NCBI GenBank assembly: GCA_963693285.1
Contig: OY848923.1
Location: 3,358,038 to 3,422,037, forward strand
Source of the DNA: Xestospongia muta
Lineage: Eukaryota; Porifera; Demospongiae; Haplosclerida; Petrosiidae
Reading direction: 5' to 3'
DNA length: 64,000 bases
Shown here: one piece after another, positions 25,211-37,205 of the stretch
How positions within the stretch are numbered: the stretch's first letter is position 1
How the letters are laid out: the number at the start of each line of letters is the position of its first letter
Translations under genes and position numbers: made by a program
Notes under the pieces: generated by a model
The model's database searches: none
Seen by the model: the letters and a program-made list of their open reading frames with translations, nothing else
Told to the model about the DNA's origin: nothing

Positions 25211-26486
25211 GTTAATGTAACATAATTGTTAATTTTTACAGTGAATTCTCATATCTTTCTGCTTATCTCAACCTATTTAAGTACATGTGTGTGTGTCCAC
25301 ACAGATTGGATAAAAATGCACAAAAGTGCTTAACTTCGCTGCGGTGCCCAGTGTAAATCTATACTGCAGAGTGCATGTACATGTACATTAAAGATTGGAC
25401 AAGGTGTGGTCAAATTATTGATGGATCACGTGATGCACATTACAAACTGTTGTTTGATGACTCAGCATTTCTCTTCAATCAAAGGGAAAAAAGCTTTGTC
25501 GTTTACTGGATACTTTGCACTCTGACTGACATGTCTGTGAAGTTGTCACTGAGTAAGTAATAGTATCATTCAATTGCCAAGCAAGATTAAGTACTAGATT
25601 CGTGATGAATGTTTCTCTGAGCCTTTACATGACGCTTTAAAATGTTTCAATATTTCATATACAAAATTTATTGTAATTTGTAAATGAAGCGTTCTTTGGA
25701 AACGTCCCGTAGTACAAATATAAATCAATATATTATCTATTAGTAGCAGTTTTTCCAGTGCTTTGAGACGTTTCCTGAATGCGTTACTTCGCTCCAAGTC
25801 CATGTACAATCTTGAAAACACTTTTCAGAACTTTTCTAACGATTGCTTCTTCCAACGGCCTTCTGTCTTGCCGATCCGTATTCCTCTAAGATTGTCTACA
25901 ACATACTAAAAAACATACTAAAAAATCTCCACATAATTTTTTTTACTTTTCGAGAAACGGCACCTTGACTCTGCAGCCTGAAATCTCTTTTGCGAGTTTT
26001 AAGCTTTCGTTTTCTTTGACGATGTTAATTATTGATACTACTGTTGTAAAGTCCACACGTTTTTCTATTCATTGCTAAACGTTGGTAGCTGCTTACGCTT
26101 CGTTTGCCAAGTTATAGCAGTTCAAAAAAACAAGCAGTGAGACACACACACACACTGGCAGACTACAGTAACCTCGCTTTGCCCCCACGCGCAGCGAGGT
26201 TAATAATTAAACCTTCAGGCTTGAAAGATCTTACTAAGTAAACAACTGACGAAGTCTTAAACTGTTTCTTTAGATAAGAATACAAAATATGGATAATCAA
26301 CAGAAAATAGTCATCATTTTAAAACAATTCAGCTTTCATAACAAACATATTTTGTTTGATATAATGCTGGTTAACAAATGAAAGTTTATTCCATTTGCCT
26401 TCTCCTCTACACACAAACACACAAAGGCAGTGTATTGAGTGCTGATAACAGATGCAGTATTTTAATGAAAAATTTTTACTTTAGTT
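25211..26486. other. Region without a recognised gene; possible non-autonomous element 25329-26205
   Basis: The stretch is slightly less AT-rich than its surroundings. TAACTTCGCTGCG near its left side and the complement of TAACCTCGCTGCG near its right side form a possible terminal inverted repeat, and the right end can itself fold (AACCTCGCT..AGCGAGGTT). The one longer frame (25375-25560) resembles nothing I know. Confidence 0.3.
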
Positions 26487-26509
26487 TGGTTCATACATAT
26501 AAAGTTACA

Positions 26510-26586
26510 CTAGTCTGACATTGCCACCCCATTGCTTCATTGCCACTGCTTTTCTAGGAAGCAAAGGGGTGGCAATGCCAGACTAG
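26510..26586. ncRNA. 77-nt perfect-type hairpin, copy 1 (MITE or microRNA precursor candidate)
   Basis: Arms of 29 nt begin CTAGTCTGACATTGCC and end with the complement; only two positions mispair. The loop is about 19 nt. The size fits a microRNA precursor, but a small foldback transposon is equally possible. Transcription cannot be seen. Confidence 0.4.
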
Positions 26587-26736
26587 AGTTACACTGGGTT
26601 TGTCTTTGTGTTAATTTAGTGTTAGGCTTGTATTGTATTGATGAAACTATTGTAATCAGAGAAACATACATGTCAGAGGTGTTTTATAATACATGTTGAT
26701 ACATGAAGGTACATACACTACAGTTGTTACAGTACA

Positions 26737-26813
26737 CTAGTCTGATATTGCCACCCCTTTGCTGCATTGCCACTGCTTTTCTTAGAAGCAAAGGGGTGGC
26801 AATGCCTGACTAG
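26737..26813. ncRNA. 77-nt hairpin, copy 2
   Basis: Same arms and loop as the first copy, 227 bp downstream. Differences from copy 1 lie in both arms and loop, and the foldback is kept. Confidence 0.4.
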
Positions 26814-27030
26814 ATTTACACTGGGTTTGGCTTTGTGATAACTTAGTATTAGGCTTACGTTGTATTGATGAAACTATTGAACCCTGGCAACATACATGTT
26901 AGAGGTGTTTTATAATACATGTTGATACATGTGGTTACAGTACATAATTATGTAACAAACAATGTTAGCAACACAATTGTATGGGCTGACAGTACAACCA
27001 CAAAATACCACCCACATTCATAAATCTTTC

Positions 27031-27038
27031 TATATAAA
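27031..27038 (+). promoter_or_regulatory. TATA box
   Basis: TATATAAA lies 66 bp before the start codon of the protease gene, a spacing that suits a start site around 27060. Confidence 0.55.
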
Positions 27039-27103
27039 TAGCACACATTGTAAATTCAAACTAAACTAAACTGACCTCAACTTAATTCTGTTAATACATT
27101 AAC

Positions 27104-28306
27104 ATGCTTTCTGCTGTGCATGCCTCTTCCCTTCCTGAGTCTGTGTGTGGTAGAGATGAGCGAGTGAAGGTAGATCCTCAGACCTCTCCTCCATATAACT
27201 GGATATGTTCTTTGGTTATTACAGCTGTAAATGGAAAACAATATGTTGGATCAGGATTCAAGATCCACATTCCAAATATAAATTGCAGCGTTATTGTGAC
27301 TAGTGGCCACTGTGTTTATCTTCATGGAGCATATGCAGAAAACGTCATTGTAACATTTCCTGGGTATGCGCCTATCTTAGTGAAACAAGCAGACTTGTAT
27401 GCATCTCCTGAATATATCCAGGATTCTAATCCAGACTATGACTATGGCCTTATTATTTTGAGTGGTAATAGTAATGAAGGTTTTGGATGGTCTGCAAATG
27501 TTCCTGATAAGGAATTATCAGCGCGTATTGTAACCAACTGTGGATATCCTGGTGACAAACACCCATTGCCTCAAATGTGGATTACAGGAGGTGAACTAAC
27601 TGAAGTGACCACAAACAGACTTTTCTACATGAATGACACAATGAGTGGACAGTCTGGTAGTCCAGTGTACACATGGTACAAGGGATATTGGACTGTTCTT
27701 GGGGTTCACAGTTATGGTGGTTGTCCAAACTCTGCACCTAGATTCACAAGTCAAATGATATATCGTTTTCTTGAACGTACTCAGAATTTGAAAAAATATA
27801 AACTGCGATCAGCATATTTTACTAACGTGTATCTTCGATGCGATGGCCAAAACGTCACTACAGCCAAAGGTAAAGGGGGTGGTACTATCAACTGCCAGTA
27901 CAAGCCACCGGGTTCTTGGGAGAATTTCTATATTTATCCTGTGGAAGTCACCCCTTCACTAGCTACAGAGCAAACTTACATAGTAGTTATACAAAACTAT
28001 CATTGGCACGCTTTCATTCGTTTGGATGGTAGTGGTATGACCCAATGGAAAGCGAGTGGTGGTGGTGTGATCAATTGCCAGTGGAGTGGAATACCTGCAC
28101 GAGCTTATGAGTCATTCTTTCTTAAACAAGAGAAGAACGGACACTACTGTATTCAATCTGTAGCATTTCCGCACTGTTACATTCGTCTCGATGGGAATGG
28201 AGTTACTTCGCATACAGCTCAGGGTGGGGGTATAGTCAACTGTCAATATTACGATTCTGGCAAAGAACCACTGTCATACGAACAATTTTTCCTGGAAGAG
28301 CAGTAA
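27104..28306 (+). CDS. Intronless trypsin-fold serine protease fused to a beta-trefoil domain
   Basis: One 400-codon frame. Residues about 30-225 form a trypsin/V8-like protease: the His box VTSGHCVY, an Asp in PDYDYGLIIL, and the Ser box MSGQSGSPVY. The pattern is closer to the glutamyl-endopeptidase/V8 style (GQSGSP) than to digestive trypsins. Residues about 235-400 are three repeats of a trefoil unit, each with a [FY][IL]R.DG core, a GGG.[IV]NCQ block and a final [FY]F or FY strand, like fascin or lectin-type beta-trefoils. No convincing signal peptide follows the first Met (MLSAVHASSLPESV). No intron is seen, unlike neighbours, so retroposition or transfer from microbes is possible. Catalytic residues appear intact. 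The trefoil probably binds glycans or filaments; this is inference. Confidence 0.8.
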   Translation: MLSAVHASSLPESVCGRDERVKVDPQTSPPYNWICSLVITAVNGKQYVGSGFKIHIPNINCSVIVTSGHCVYLHGAYAENVIVTFPGYAPILVKQADLYASPEYIQDSNPDYDYGLIILSGNSNEGFGWSANVPDKELSARIVTNCGYPGDKHPLPQMWITGGELTEVTTNRLFYMNDTMSGQSGSPVYTWYKGYWTVLGVHSYGGCPNSAPRFTSQMIYRFLERTQNLKKYKLRSAYFTNVYLRCDGQNVTTAKGKGGGTINCQYKPPGSWENFYIYPVEVTPSLATEQTYIVVIQNYHWHAFIRLDGSGMTQWKASGGGVINCQWSGIPARAYESFFLKQEKNGHYCIQSVAFPHCYIRLDGNGVTSHTAQGGGIVNCQYYDSGKEPLSYEQFFLEEQ

Positions 28307-28700
28307 AATGATAGACTCTGTTACTGTCATGAGTGAAATAGGACTGAATTTTGTGTTAATGATACTAATTAATGTTATTTATAGATCTAGATTAGAACTT
28401 ATTTTAATATACGTATACGTTTGTTCATTGTGCAGAGTCCTTTATTATGCTTAGTTGTAGCATTACTATTGTTGTAATAGTTTACCTTGACCTTTGTTTA
28501 TTCTTGTGCTGTTTTTCTATACATTTTAATTATCAGTACCTTAATCATGGGATCATTCTTCTTTAATGATAATATGAGTTTCTAAAATATGTCTGCATGT
28601 CTAGACTGTTGAGCCTACACAAACATCCACACACACAATATTACTACAACAGTTAGTTACGATGGACTTGCCCTTTTTACTTCCACTTCATCTGAAAATG
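28307..28700. other. Downstream of the protease; no gene recognised
   Basis: AT-rich probable 3' untranslated and intergenic sequence. No clear AATAAA was found close to the stop. Confidence 0.4.
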
Positions 28701-28861
28701 AATCATTCACTCGAGTATCTGAGCAACCACTGTCGAAAAAAGGGAAGTTTTGAAAGGTTTTTTGTGATACTTATACATGTAAGGAAACAACTGGCAGTTT
28801 AACTTCCTCAGAGATAGAGATAAACAGGAAATGTAATGTATTTCCAAATACATGCTATGGA

Positions 28862-29075
28862 TATTGATGAAAATCCATTGAAATGGTGGAAATACGAGTC
28901 CACTCGAATGTCTCTCTTTTCCCAACTAGCAAAATGATATCTGCTCATGCGCTACCAGTGTGGCTTTTGAAAGAACATTCAGTACTGTTGGTAACATCAT
29001 TACTAGTAACAGATCTATTAAAGCCTGAAAAGGCGAACCAACTTATTTTCTTAGCTAACAACCTGGAGTACCCTT
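28862..29075 (+). pseudogene. hAT transposase C-terminal remnant
   Basis: Reads NPLKWWKYESTRMSLFP, the start of the hAT dimerisation region. A frame change follows, then a segment with the AFERTFSTVGN pattern in a second frame and LKPEKANQLIFLANNL in the first. The rest of the transposase and the element ends were not found. Confidence 0.75.
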
Positions 29076-30137
29076 ATATCACATGTATCACAAGATTCAC
29101 TATACCAATTTATCACTTATATTTAAGAACCTGGAATATTGAAATAACTTTTCCTAACCATCTATTATATGTATCACTATACCAGTTTATCGCATACTTT
29201 TTTCCTATTTTTTTTGTAACATGTTTTCTAAAAACGTTTTGAGTTATTAATTGATAAAGGTTTTTAGCAATATCGTGAAATTGCATGCAAAGGGTATACT
29301 GTAAAGCAAAATTTTCAATACCACTCAAGCTTATTTATACTGGAGTGATTTGAATGTATGAGTGTTTGAAATAATCAATGTTTCAAAGTACTTATATAAT
29401 TAAACTTATATAATTAAAATCTAGTTCTTTAAAACGTCACATACTGAACCACAATAAACCGGAGTCTGAGAGGTTCTGCCCTTTATAGACATATTACATT
29501 TACAAGTATAAGAGTATTGTTATAAACACCTACTTCTAAATTAGTAACAACTTTCAATGTCCAGGGTTGTTTATTTCTGTCTGTTAAAACAGGAGACACA
29601 CTCTGTGATGTTTTTGCTGTATTTGTGCCCTTTCACATCCATTACTCTTTTTAGCTGATAATGTGTTTTTTGAATGAGTTCAAAAAGAGAGTAACAGTAA
29701 CAAGTTGATCTTTTGTTTAGCTTACCTTCTTTCTTCATGCTTCTTACCATCGAGATACATGGCCAGGTACTGTCTGCTACAGTCCAGCTAACATCAAGTA
29801 TTATCGCTTTGATTGCATGAAATTGGTTGTGGAAATTGCTAGCAATTACATCAGTAACTATTCAAGATATATAATATTATTCATACTTCTATTTTATATA
29901 GTGTCAGTTTTGGATGTGTTTAGCTAAATAGTCACTATAGACATAGATAGTGTAAACAAAGTACCGGGGTTGGAAACGAATCACGTGATCCATGGAACAT
30001 TTGAAAACCCACTCCGTGTTATTATTATTGCTTTGACAATCTCCTATCATAGTAGAATACATAATACACGTATATATTCAGTGGAAAAATTAATTATAGT
30101 GCACTAAAATAATTATTAATAAATATTTTCCTTTCAG
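29076..30137. other. No gene recognised
   Basis: AT-rich sequence with only short frames of simple composition. Confidence 0.5.
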
Positions 30138-32406
30138 ATGGATAAGAGAAAAGTCAGACTGTACTATAGAAAGAACAGGTAAATATATTAGATCTTTTAT
30201 AGAAACTAGTACTAGTGACTTGGATAATTATCACATTAAATACTTCATTAGTACTAGTAATGTACTAGTACACAGTAGGATTGCTTGAGCAACCAATCGA
30301 TGCTTGAATGAAACTACACAATGTGAAGACCTAAAGTGCTCTGAGGTCCTGACATCATGGTATCTTCCTATATATTCTCTCCTTTCTTGTTGTCATATTC
30401 TTACAATTATCTTGTTCAAGAGCAGTTGAGAGGTCATGTATTAGGATGGTTGCAAAAGTTGATACAATCTCCCAGTTTTCAGACCTAGAGCACCATTTAA
30501 ACGGGAGGTCTGCACTATCTAACACTAATAAATATTTATTATAAAACACTTAATTAAAGTAACATCAAGTGAAGTTGAATCATTTTGTGTCAAAAGTGTG
30601 CATGATCTACCAACTTCTTTATCTTCTCCAGTACAACCTGCTTCCTCAACACAGCAATCTCATCATATTATCTCTCCTCATAGTGACATCTTCATATCCA
30701 GTAATTATGACTTTAAGTCTCATATACACATTTTTATGTTTCATTGCAGGCTTTCAAAATACATGGAATGGTTATGTAATAGCCACAGATAATTTAGATC
30801 GCAACGTCAGACCAAGGCACCAAACTGTACAGGCCCAAACTGTTTCAATGCTCTGGTCTAATGCAATCGCTGTGAAAGATAGGTGTGACTTCTGAGACCT
30901 GGCTGATGAAATGCTAACCCCTAATCTAAACTCCTGTGATGTAACACTATTGTTACCTACAGAAGATGATTGCCATGCAGAAATTGATTGAACACATAAG
31001 TGTTATAGTGGGAAGACTTCTATAGAAATTTGTACCTGCATGGTTTTTCCAAGTTTTCAGCTTTGACACAACCTCACATTTATCATAGACATTCATCTGA
31101 AATGTCTGCTCAATCACACGTGGTAAGCATACAATTTCTTTTTAATACATCTAAGTTATGTACTCATGTCATTAAAGGTGCCTCATGGTCTCGCTCTGAA
31201 AAATCCTGCAAAAGTGGCTGATATGGTTAATGTTTTAGATGAACTACACCAGTATGTACCATCTTCATCTATCACAACCGTTGAAGACACTCCACGACAG
31301 GAGGAAGGTGAATCAATTTGTTTAGATTGCTTTCACAGAATTTTGTGTTACTGTGATCAACTAACTGTTGAGCGAATAAGAGGTGCACAAGCAGTAAGAT
31401 TAAATTCTGAAAATGGCATTATACAATTAAGAGGACTTATTCCTGCTGTTACTGACTGGCAAGCCAAAGTTAGCATTTTGGGAGTAAGTTATTACAATAA
31501 TAACATCTTATTCAGTACTACTCTTTTTTAGACTGTATACATACCTTTATATAAGGATGAGTCAATGGCTGAAGGAGCAACAATGTGTCAGCTGAAATGC
31601 CATATTAATCGATCAAATGTTCCAGCAAAACCTAAACAAAATGTGCATGCCTCTGAAGAATTTTTTGAAACTGTTGTAATTGGTAACATCATTGCTGCTA
31701 CTCTAGACTACTTCAAAATGGATACAAGAGAAGATAATCCTATATCTACACATTTCTCTCACTTAGAGCTTGACAAGAATAAGGTGTTTGGAAGGGAACT
31801 GTTTTATACAGCATTGGCTGATATGGTCAGTTTATACATCAATTTAACTGCCTTTAATACAATGGAAGATGATGACAAAGATCAGGTTAAAGCTTATGCT
31901 AGAGAAATATTGTCTGTTGGCCTGGTGTTCTCCTTCTGGAATTCAATGATAGTGTTCATGAATAGGAGATGGTGAACGATTGATGAGAGTGTGGAAATTT
32001 ATGTTGATATAATGTTAACACCAGAGGAGCACCTGGTGCTAACATATCAGTAGACCTACATGTAGAACATGATCTGTTTATAGTCAGATGTCTAGTTTGT
32101 CATCTAAATCTGTAGTAAGAACTAGCAGATACACTGGAACTCTTTTCAATGTGGTGGAACAATTTGATAGAATATCTGGGCTGCGTTCATGTAAGCAGTG
32201 TCCATTCCAAGGCTGAACTTGACAAAGACATTTATTGTATTGTTACATAACTACACAACACTTCTAAAGTCTTTCGATGCTTTAATGGCAGACAACATAC
32301 ACACTTTAATTAAGTCAATTCGAGGAAGCATTATCAATTCAATTAAAGCAGATAAAGATAGATTCATTAAATGGATGAATAATCATTTGAAAAACTCTCT
32401 TTCATA
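30138..32406 (+). pseudogene. DUF6589-type transposon-associated gene, disrupted
   Basis: A short first exon (MDKRKVRLYYRKN, 30138-30179, then GTAAAT) is followed by Ser/Pro-rich sequence. The conserved blocks come next: NTWNGYVIATDNLDRNVRPR and VKDR, then VPHGLALKNPAKV, LTVERIRGAQAVRLNSENG, LIPAVTDWQAKV, and frames after 31565. After a frame change come GERLMRVWKFM, GAPGANISVDLHVEH, a VVEQFDRISG block and an open tail to 32406. Stops at 30894-30896 and after 31970 and several frame shifts break it. The blocks match what I recall of DUF6589 proteins, usually multicopy and transposon-linked in sponges, cnidarians and fungi. Confidence 0.65.
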
Positions 32407-32444
32407 ATGTTAATTTGTCATTTACTTATTAATAACCAATCTAT

Positions 32445-32597
32445 TGTTGAAGATGGTAATTTACAGTTTCTACAGTATTATTATTAGTTGTCATGTGTTA
32501 TGTAAACTTGTGGTTATAATTATGTGATGTCAGCTGTATATATATATATTCATTGATTTTTGTACGTTTTGTTGTTGGTATCTTAACTCTGCTAACA
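32445..32597 (+). repeat. Copia-type LTR (single copy seen)
   Basis: Starts TGTTGAAG and ends GCTAACA, as copia-type LTRs do. The next bases, GGTTATGAGCCCAG, fit the internal initiator-Met tRNA primer site used by animal copia elements with one difference. No 3' partner was found. Confidence 0.65.
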
Positions 32598-32990
32598 GGT
32601 TATGAGCCCAGAACGGCGAGCTGACTAGAGCTACTGAGAATTGTCTACTGAGAGTCCTGGAAATATAGTCTACCGGAAAACAGCAGATGGCTGAAGCAGC
32701 GATATTGCAGAGACAAAGTGGTTGATTGACAAATTAGACAAATCTAACTGGTCTGTCTGGAATTTTCAGATGAAACACCTGCTGCTAGCTAAGGGACTGT
32801 GGGGATTAGTAGATGGGATCGAAGATCTCAGAAGTGGTGCAACAGCTCAGCAACAGGCTGACTTCAAGAGGAGACAACAGAAGACCTTCTCTGAAATCGT
32901 TCTATCGATCAGCAACTTAGTCTCGTCCCTGACCTACTCGCAAGCTACAGTAGTTTTGTGTCCCCAGTAAGGAATGTGGCGCGGGTGTTG
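32598..32990 (+). mobile_element. Ty1/copia 5' fragment with Gag start
   Basis: After the primer site comes an ATG near 32686 with a frame change close to 32716, and then LDKSNWSVWNFQMKHLLLAK, the typical copia Gag opening. The frame ends at 32970; all of Pol is missing. Together with 32445-32597 it is a truncated copia element lying between the DUF6589 and RecQ-like pseudogenes. Confidence 0.75.
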
Positions 32991-33058
32991 GTATGCAATT
33001 AGAGGTAGTGTGAAATATGAACATCATCAAATTGAAGTATGTGTATAAGTGTTAAGAT

Positions 33059-34370
33059 ATGTCTACTGCAAACGTTGTCTCTAAAATCGATGAAGTTGCC
33101 AAAGAATTTGGATTTACTTTCAAAGAGAAACAAAGAGAAGTAATTAGTGCATTTATTTCTGGAATGATGTTTTCTGTTGTCTTCCAACTAGATATGGAAA
33201 GTCGCTATGCTATTCCATTCTACTAAAGGTTTATGATCGTATTCGTAATGTTAAAGGGTTATCAATTGTATTATGTGTATCACCACTAGTTGCATTAATG
33301 ATGGATCAGAAAAAAATTATTGAGATTGGGATATTTGCTGAGTTTATATCTGAAACTCATTGTGATATTGAAAGAGTTCGAGGCATCAAGGATTGTACCA
33401 GCCAGTTAATTAATATGAGCCCGGAGTCATTACTAAATAACAGGCAGTGGAAAGATGTACTAGTAAGTCGAATTTTCACAGATAATCTTGTTTGTATTGC
33501 TATTGATGAAGCACATTGTGTTCCAAAATGGTGAGTAATACGGTGTCAAATTAACTTGATAATTATTGGTGTTAATTCTTCAGGGGAAACACTTTTAGAG
33601 AGACATATCGTAGAGTTGGAGAAATTAGAAGTCTTGTTCCACTAACTGTACATGTCATGGCTTTGACTGCAACTGCTTCAAAGAGTACATGTGATAAAGT
33701 CTATTGAATGTTAGGAATGTGTTAGCCAGTACTTGTATATATCCCTCCAATTAAGAAAATGTTTTATATATCGTTAAAAATAAAACTACAATGGGAGAAT
33801 TGGTAAAAATAGTCGAATGGATTAGTTGAGTATTGTAAAACATACCTCCCTACCACATCGTAAAACTTCCCAAAAATGATTATGTTTTGCCCGTCGCTTT
33901 GAAGAATGCTCTGCAACTTCACTCATCCTATTAGAACACCTTCAATTCTTTCTAAATATTGAATTGTTGATATGTATACGAGTTATACTCAAGAGGAAGT
34001 AAAAGAAAACATTGTTAAATCATTCTGTTTATCTACTAGTCATTTCAGAATCGTCATTGCCACGATTGCTTTTAGTATGGGTCTAGACGTACCTGATATT
34101 TGACAAATAATACATTAGGGACTGTCAGATGATTTTGAAGGCTATATTCAAGAGACTGGAAGGGCCGGACGGGATGGTGATTTATGCTGTGCTTTATTAT
34201 ATCTTACACCAAGAGACTATAGAGTCATCAGCAAAGAAATGATTGATTATTGTACCAATACTACCATTTGTAAACGACAATTGTTGTTTTCAGACTTTGA
34301 AGGATGTGATGTCAGTGTCTGTTGTCAATGTTACTGTTGTAATATATGTATGAATGACTGTGGATGCTCA
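33059..34370 (+). pseudogene. RecQ-like helicase, disrupted
   Basis: ATG at 33059. A Q-motif-like region (FTFKEKQREVI) precedes a P-loop (TRYGKSLCY) reached only after a 1-bp deletion near 33163. VLCVSPLVALMMDQ follows, then IDEAHCVPKWG split by an intron (33531-33583), and ALTATAS. After a broken middle come VDMYTSYTQEEVK, RIVIATIAFSMGLDVPDI, YIQETGRAGRDG and a Cys-rich zinc region (CCQCYCCNIC). Several stops and frame changes lie between 33700 and 34120. It is the compact RecQ type often found in multicopy, transposon-associated genes. Confidence 0.8.
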
Positions 34371-35840
34371 ATAAATGCTATTACTTTTTCCTTTTACATG
34401 TAAATCAATCTAACCTTTAATTATTTTTTTGTTTTAACTAATTGATGGTCATCTTCATAACTACAAAGTACTGCGATCATTGAAAACTATCAACAACATA
34501 TGCTATTATGATTAGCAATTACTATGGAATTGACAGTTCATATAGTTCAATAACATTGATGTCACAGAAAGTGTTCGCATGTGGTAGGGAGGTATGTCCA
34601 ATACAAAAATCATTTGTGGCTTCTTTCTTGTGGGTGAGTTGTCATGAGGAAATGCCATACTTTGATGTGCAGTTAATACATTTAGGTTCTGACATTTAAG
34701 GCTTGGTCTAGGGTATAGTATTACATCACTGTGAAAGAAGTTAAGTGTATGCCAGTATATGCACTATACTATGCTTATGCTTTCTACTTGTTATAAGGCA
34801 TTTTATTCTGTGATATGTTATAAGATAGACATAAGTATTGTCTTATAACATTGTTATATGTAGGACTAAATTAGAGTCTTATAACTTTCTTTTTTATAAG
34901 TATTGTTTATTTTTGTCTAATATTGCAAAAAAAAGCTTATAACTCTTCAGTATATAAGAAGGATATAAAATTCTTAATTTTTATTTTATTGCATGGGTCA
35001 TAATGTTGTATTTGCATGTACAACTGATAATATTTTTGGAAGTTCACATGAAAAATTATCATTTATTATGATTTTTAGATTAGCTAACACTTTTTTCATC
35101 AAAATAAAGTAGTTATATATATTCATTAGCAAATATGATCAAGCAGTCTTATATTTCATAAGAGGAGCAGCAACATAAACATAGTCTATACCATAATCAA
35201 ATGTGAGAGAAATTCACAAGGAAAATATAGCACAATGACACATAATTCTACTAATTGGATGAAACTTGTACATGATTAATGATCAAATACAGTAGAACAA
35301 ACTACAACAGATGAATTTATATTATAATGCCTTAACAAATGATCACCATATGATTGTACAAGAACCAGAATATGAACTTTAGTAGTAGATATGTTCAGAG
35401 ATGATACTATATCATGTTTAATAAATGATATTACTTGTCCTATTCAAAAAGATGCTTCACCTTGAGTATCTGTTACTGAAATATTTGGCCATTTAGTAAC
35501 AATTGAAGTAGATTTTTTGAACAACAGTTGCATGAAATTCATTCTTCGCAATTAATTATACATTTTTGTATTCTTTGTAAAACTTGAACATTGTCCATTG
35601 TTGGATACAAGCACTGATACATTTTATATAAGTAGATAAGCTCATTGTCAATGAAGAAGTTCTCCTTGAAAGGCAAAAATAGGTACTGATGAATTTATTT
35701 CAGCATCATTTTCCGACATAGTACACGAAAACCTCTTTATCTGTTGCATTATATTAAAAGATCTTGTGCTTATGACTGATCAAAATCAACTATAATCACT
35801 CTTAGTTTTCAATTGAACTGTTCATATACAGCTGATAGAA
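34371..35840. other. AT-rich region, no clear gene
   Basis: Many short frames and TTATAA-rich blocks (34780-34960). The minus strand from about 35840 downward probably contains further decayed transposase, but no motif is legible. Confidence 0.4.
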
Positions 35841-37205
35841 AGTCATCATAATGGTTTATTAAAGTACTTAATTGTTTGACCTTTTGCATTCCTAAAAACT
35901 TCCAAAACATTTGTTTTCCTGGAAAAATCGAAGACTTGGTAACACGTTCCAATATGCCATTGTAGTGTCCATATGAAAAACAACAGAAAGATCAAAACGA
36001 GTCAAAATCTGATAAGCAATTTCTTAGAAGGAGGAACAATGAAATCATTTTTCCTGTATCAAACTGATAGCCTGAAGAACACCTTTCTCTTTCATGTCTA
36101 AATAGTATGCTTTACTAATCCTAGAAATACACAATGCATAGGATCAATGACAACATACAATATTAAAGTGAGGAATTAACAAAAGTCCAGAGTATTTAAC
36201 ACCACATTCACACCACATAGCTGTACAATCAGAACTTGTACGAACTTCTTAACATTTCAAAGCTTTAGATTTATGTATGTCTATATCTCGAGCAGTCTAG
36301 ATCTCACAATCAAAGCCACCATACAATGGTTACTTCCAAATGCTGATGTCACAAACTTTCTCATGTACTTTGAACAACCAAAGTTAGCTTTAAAATTCGA
36401 AAATCTACAAACTTTTCTAATTACAGGAAGATCACATGCAACACATGTTAGAGTAGCTCTCATGGTTGTCAAACCAAAAAGAGTGGAAAATTTTTAAAAT
36501 GTACCACTACCATACAGTAACTGCAAATCTCTAAACATTGGAGAAAAAAGCTATTTATGTGCTAATTTGGTTCATTAGGACCGGGTATTATTCCAACTAA
36601 AATCATGTTTTCTTCTTTAAAACGTTTCTTTCTAAGTATATTAAGACACAGAAGTAAATGATACAAACAGAATAGGGGTTTTTTTTTAAGGAATAAACCA
36701 ATCAACATTGGGACTTAAACATGAATTATTTTGAGGGACAAGAAATGGTCTATCATTAATAGTTTTTAGTTTATTCCATATCCTCCCATCATATATATCT
36801 CCTAAAATATCTTACTGCACTTGGTTCTCCAACAGTGAGATCTTTCAAGAAATCCCTTTCACTTTGCCATTTCTTTTAATGAACTCACAATATCACAATA
36901 AATAAACACTTCTAGGTAAAAGTTTATACCTTCTACCAATTTTAACCCTTTTCACTAGTATTTCATTACGAGGTTTACACCTACTAGGATGAAGATAGTT
37001 TGAAAACCGTATAAAACAGCACTTTTTAAATTCTTGTTTACAATGATTGTCATTGAGGATTATAAAGATCATAACATTTTGTACAAACAACATACTCAAC
37101 ATAATTATCAGCTTAACAGACATACAAACTACATGTAAAGTCTTTGGTAAAGCATAAGGTAATTTGTTTATAATAGGCTTGTATAAATGTAGCGAAACCA
37201 CTGTT
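35840..37205 (-). pseudogene. Tnp2/CACTA-like transposase remnant
   Basis: Reading on the minus strand: near 37000-36900 a segment with CSFI-type CCFIRFSNYLHPSRCKPRNE; in 36472-36281 CDLPVIRKVCRFSNFKANFG followed by CSKYMRKF; and in 35940-35790 LERVTKSSIFPGKQMFWKF. The order and the 'CD.P..RKVCGF....GCSKC' pattern are those of animal and plant transposons with Tnp2-type (CACTA/EnSpm-like) proteins. Key Cys residues are replaced and the frame is broken repeatedly. Confidence 0.55.

Larger units (their letters stand above)
26487..26940. repeat. Tandem duplication of a ~227-bp unit
   Basis: Two adjacent copies share the hairpin, the following TTTACACTGGGTTTG, ATTGATGAAACTATTG and AGAGGTGTTTTATAATACA blocks, in order, with scattered changes. 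Confidence 0.85.
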
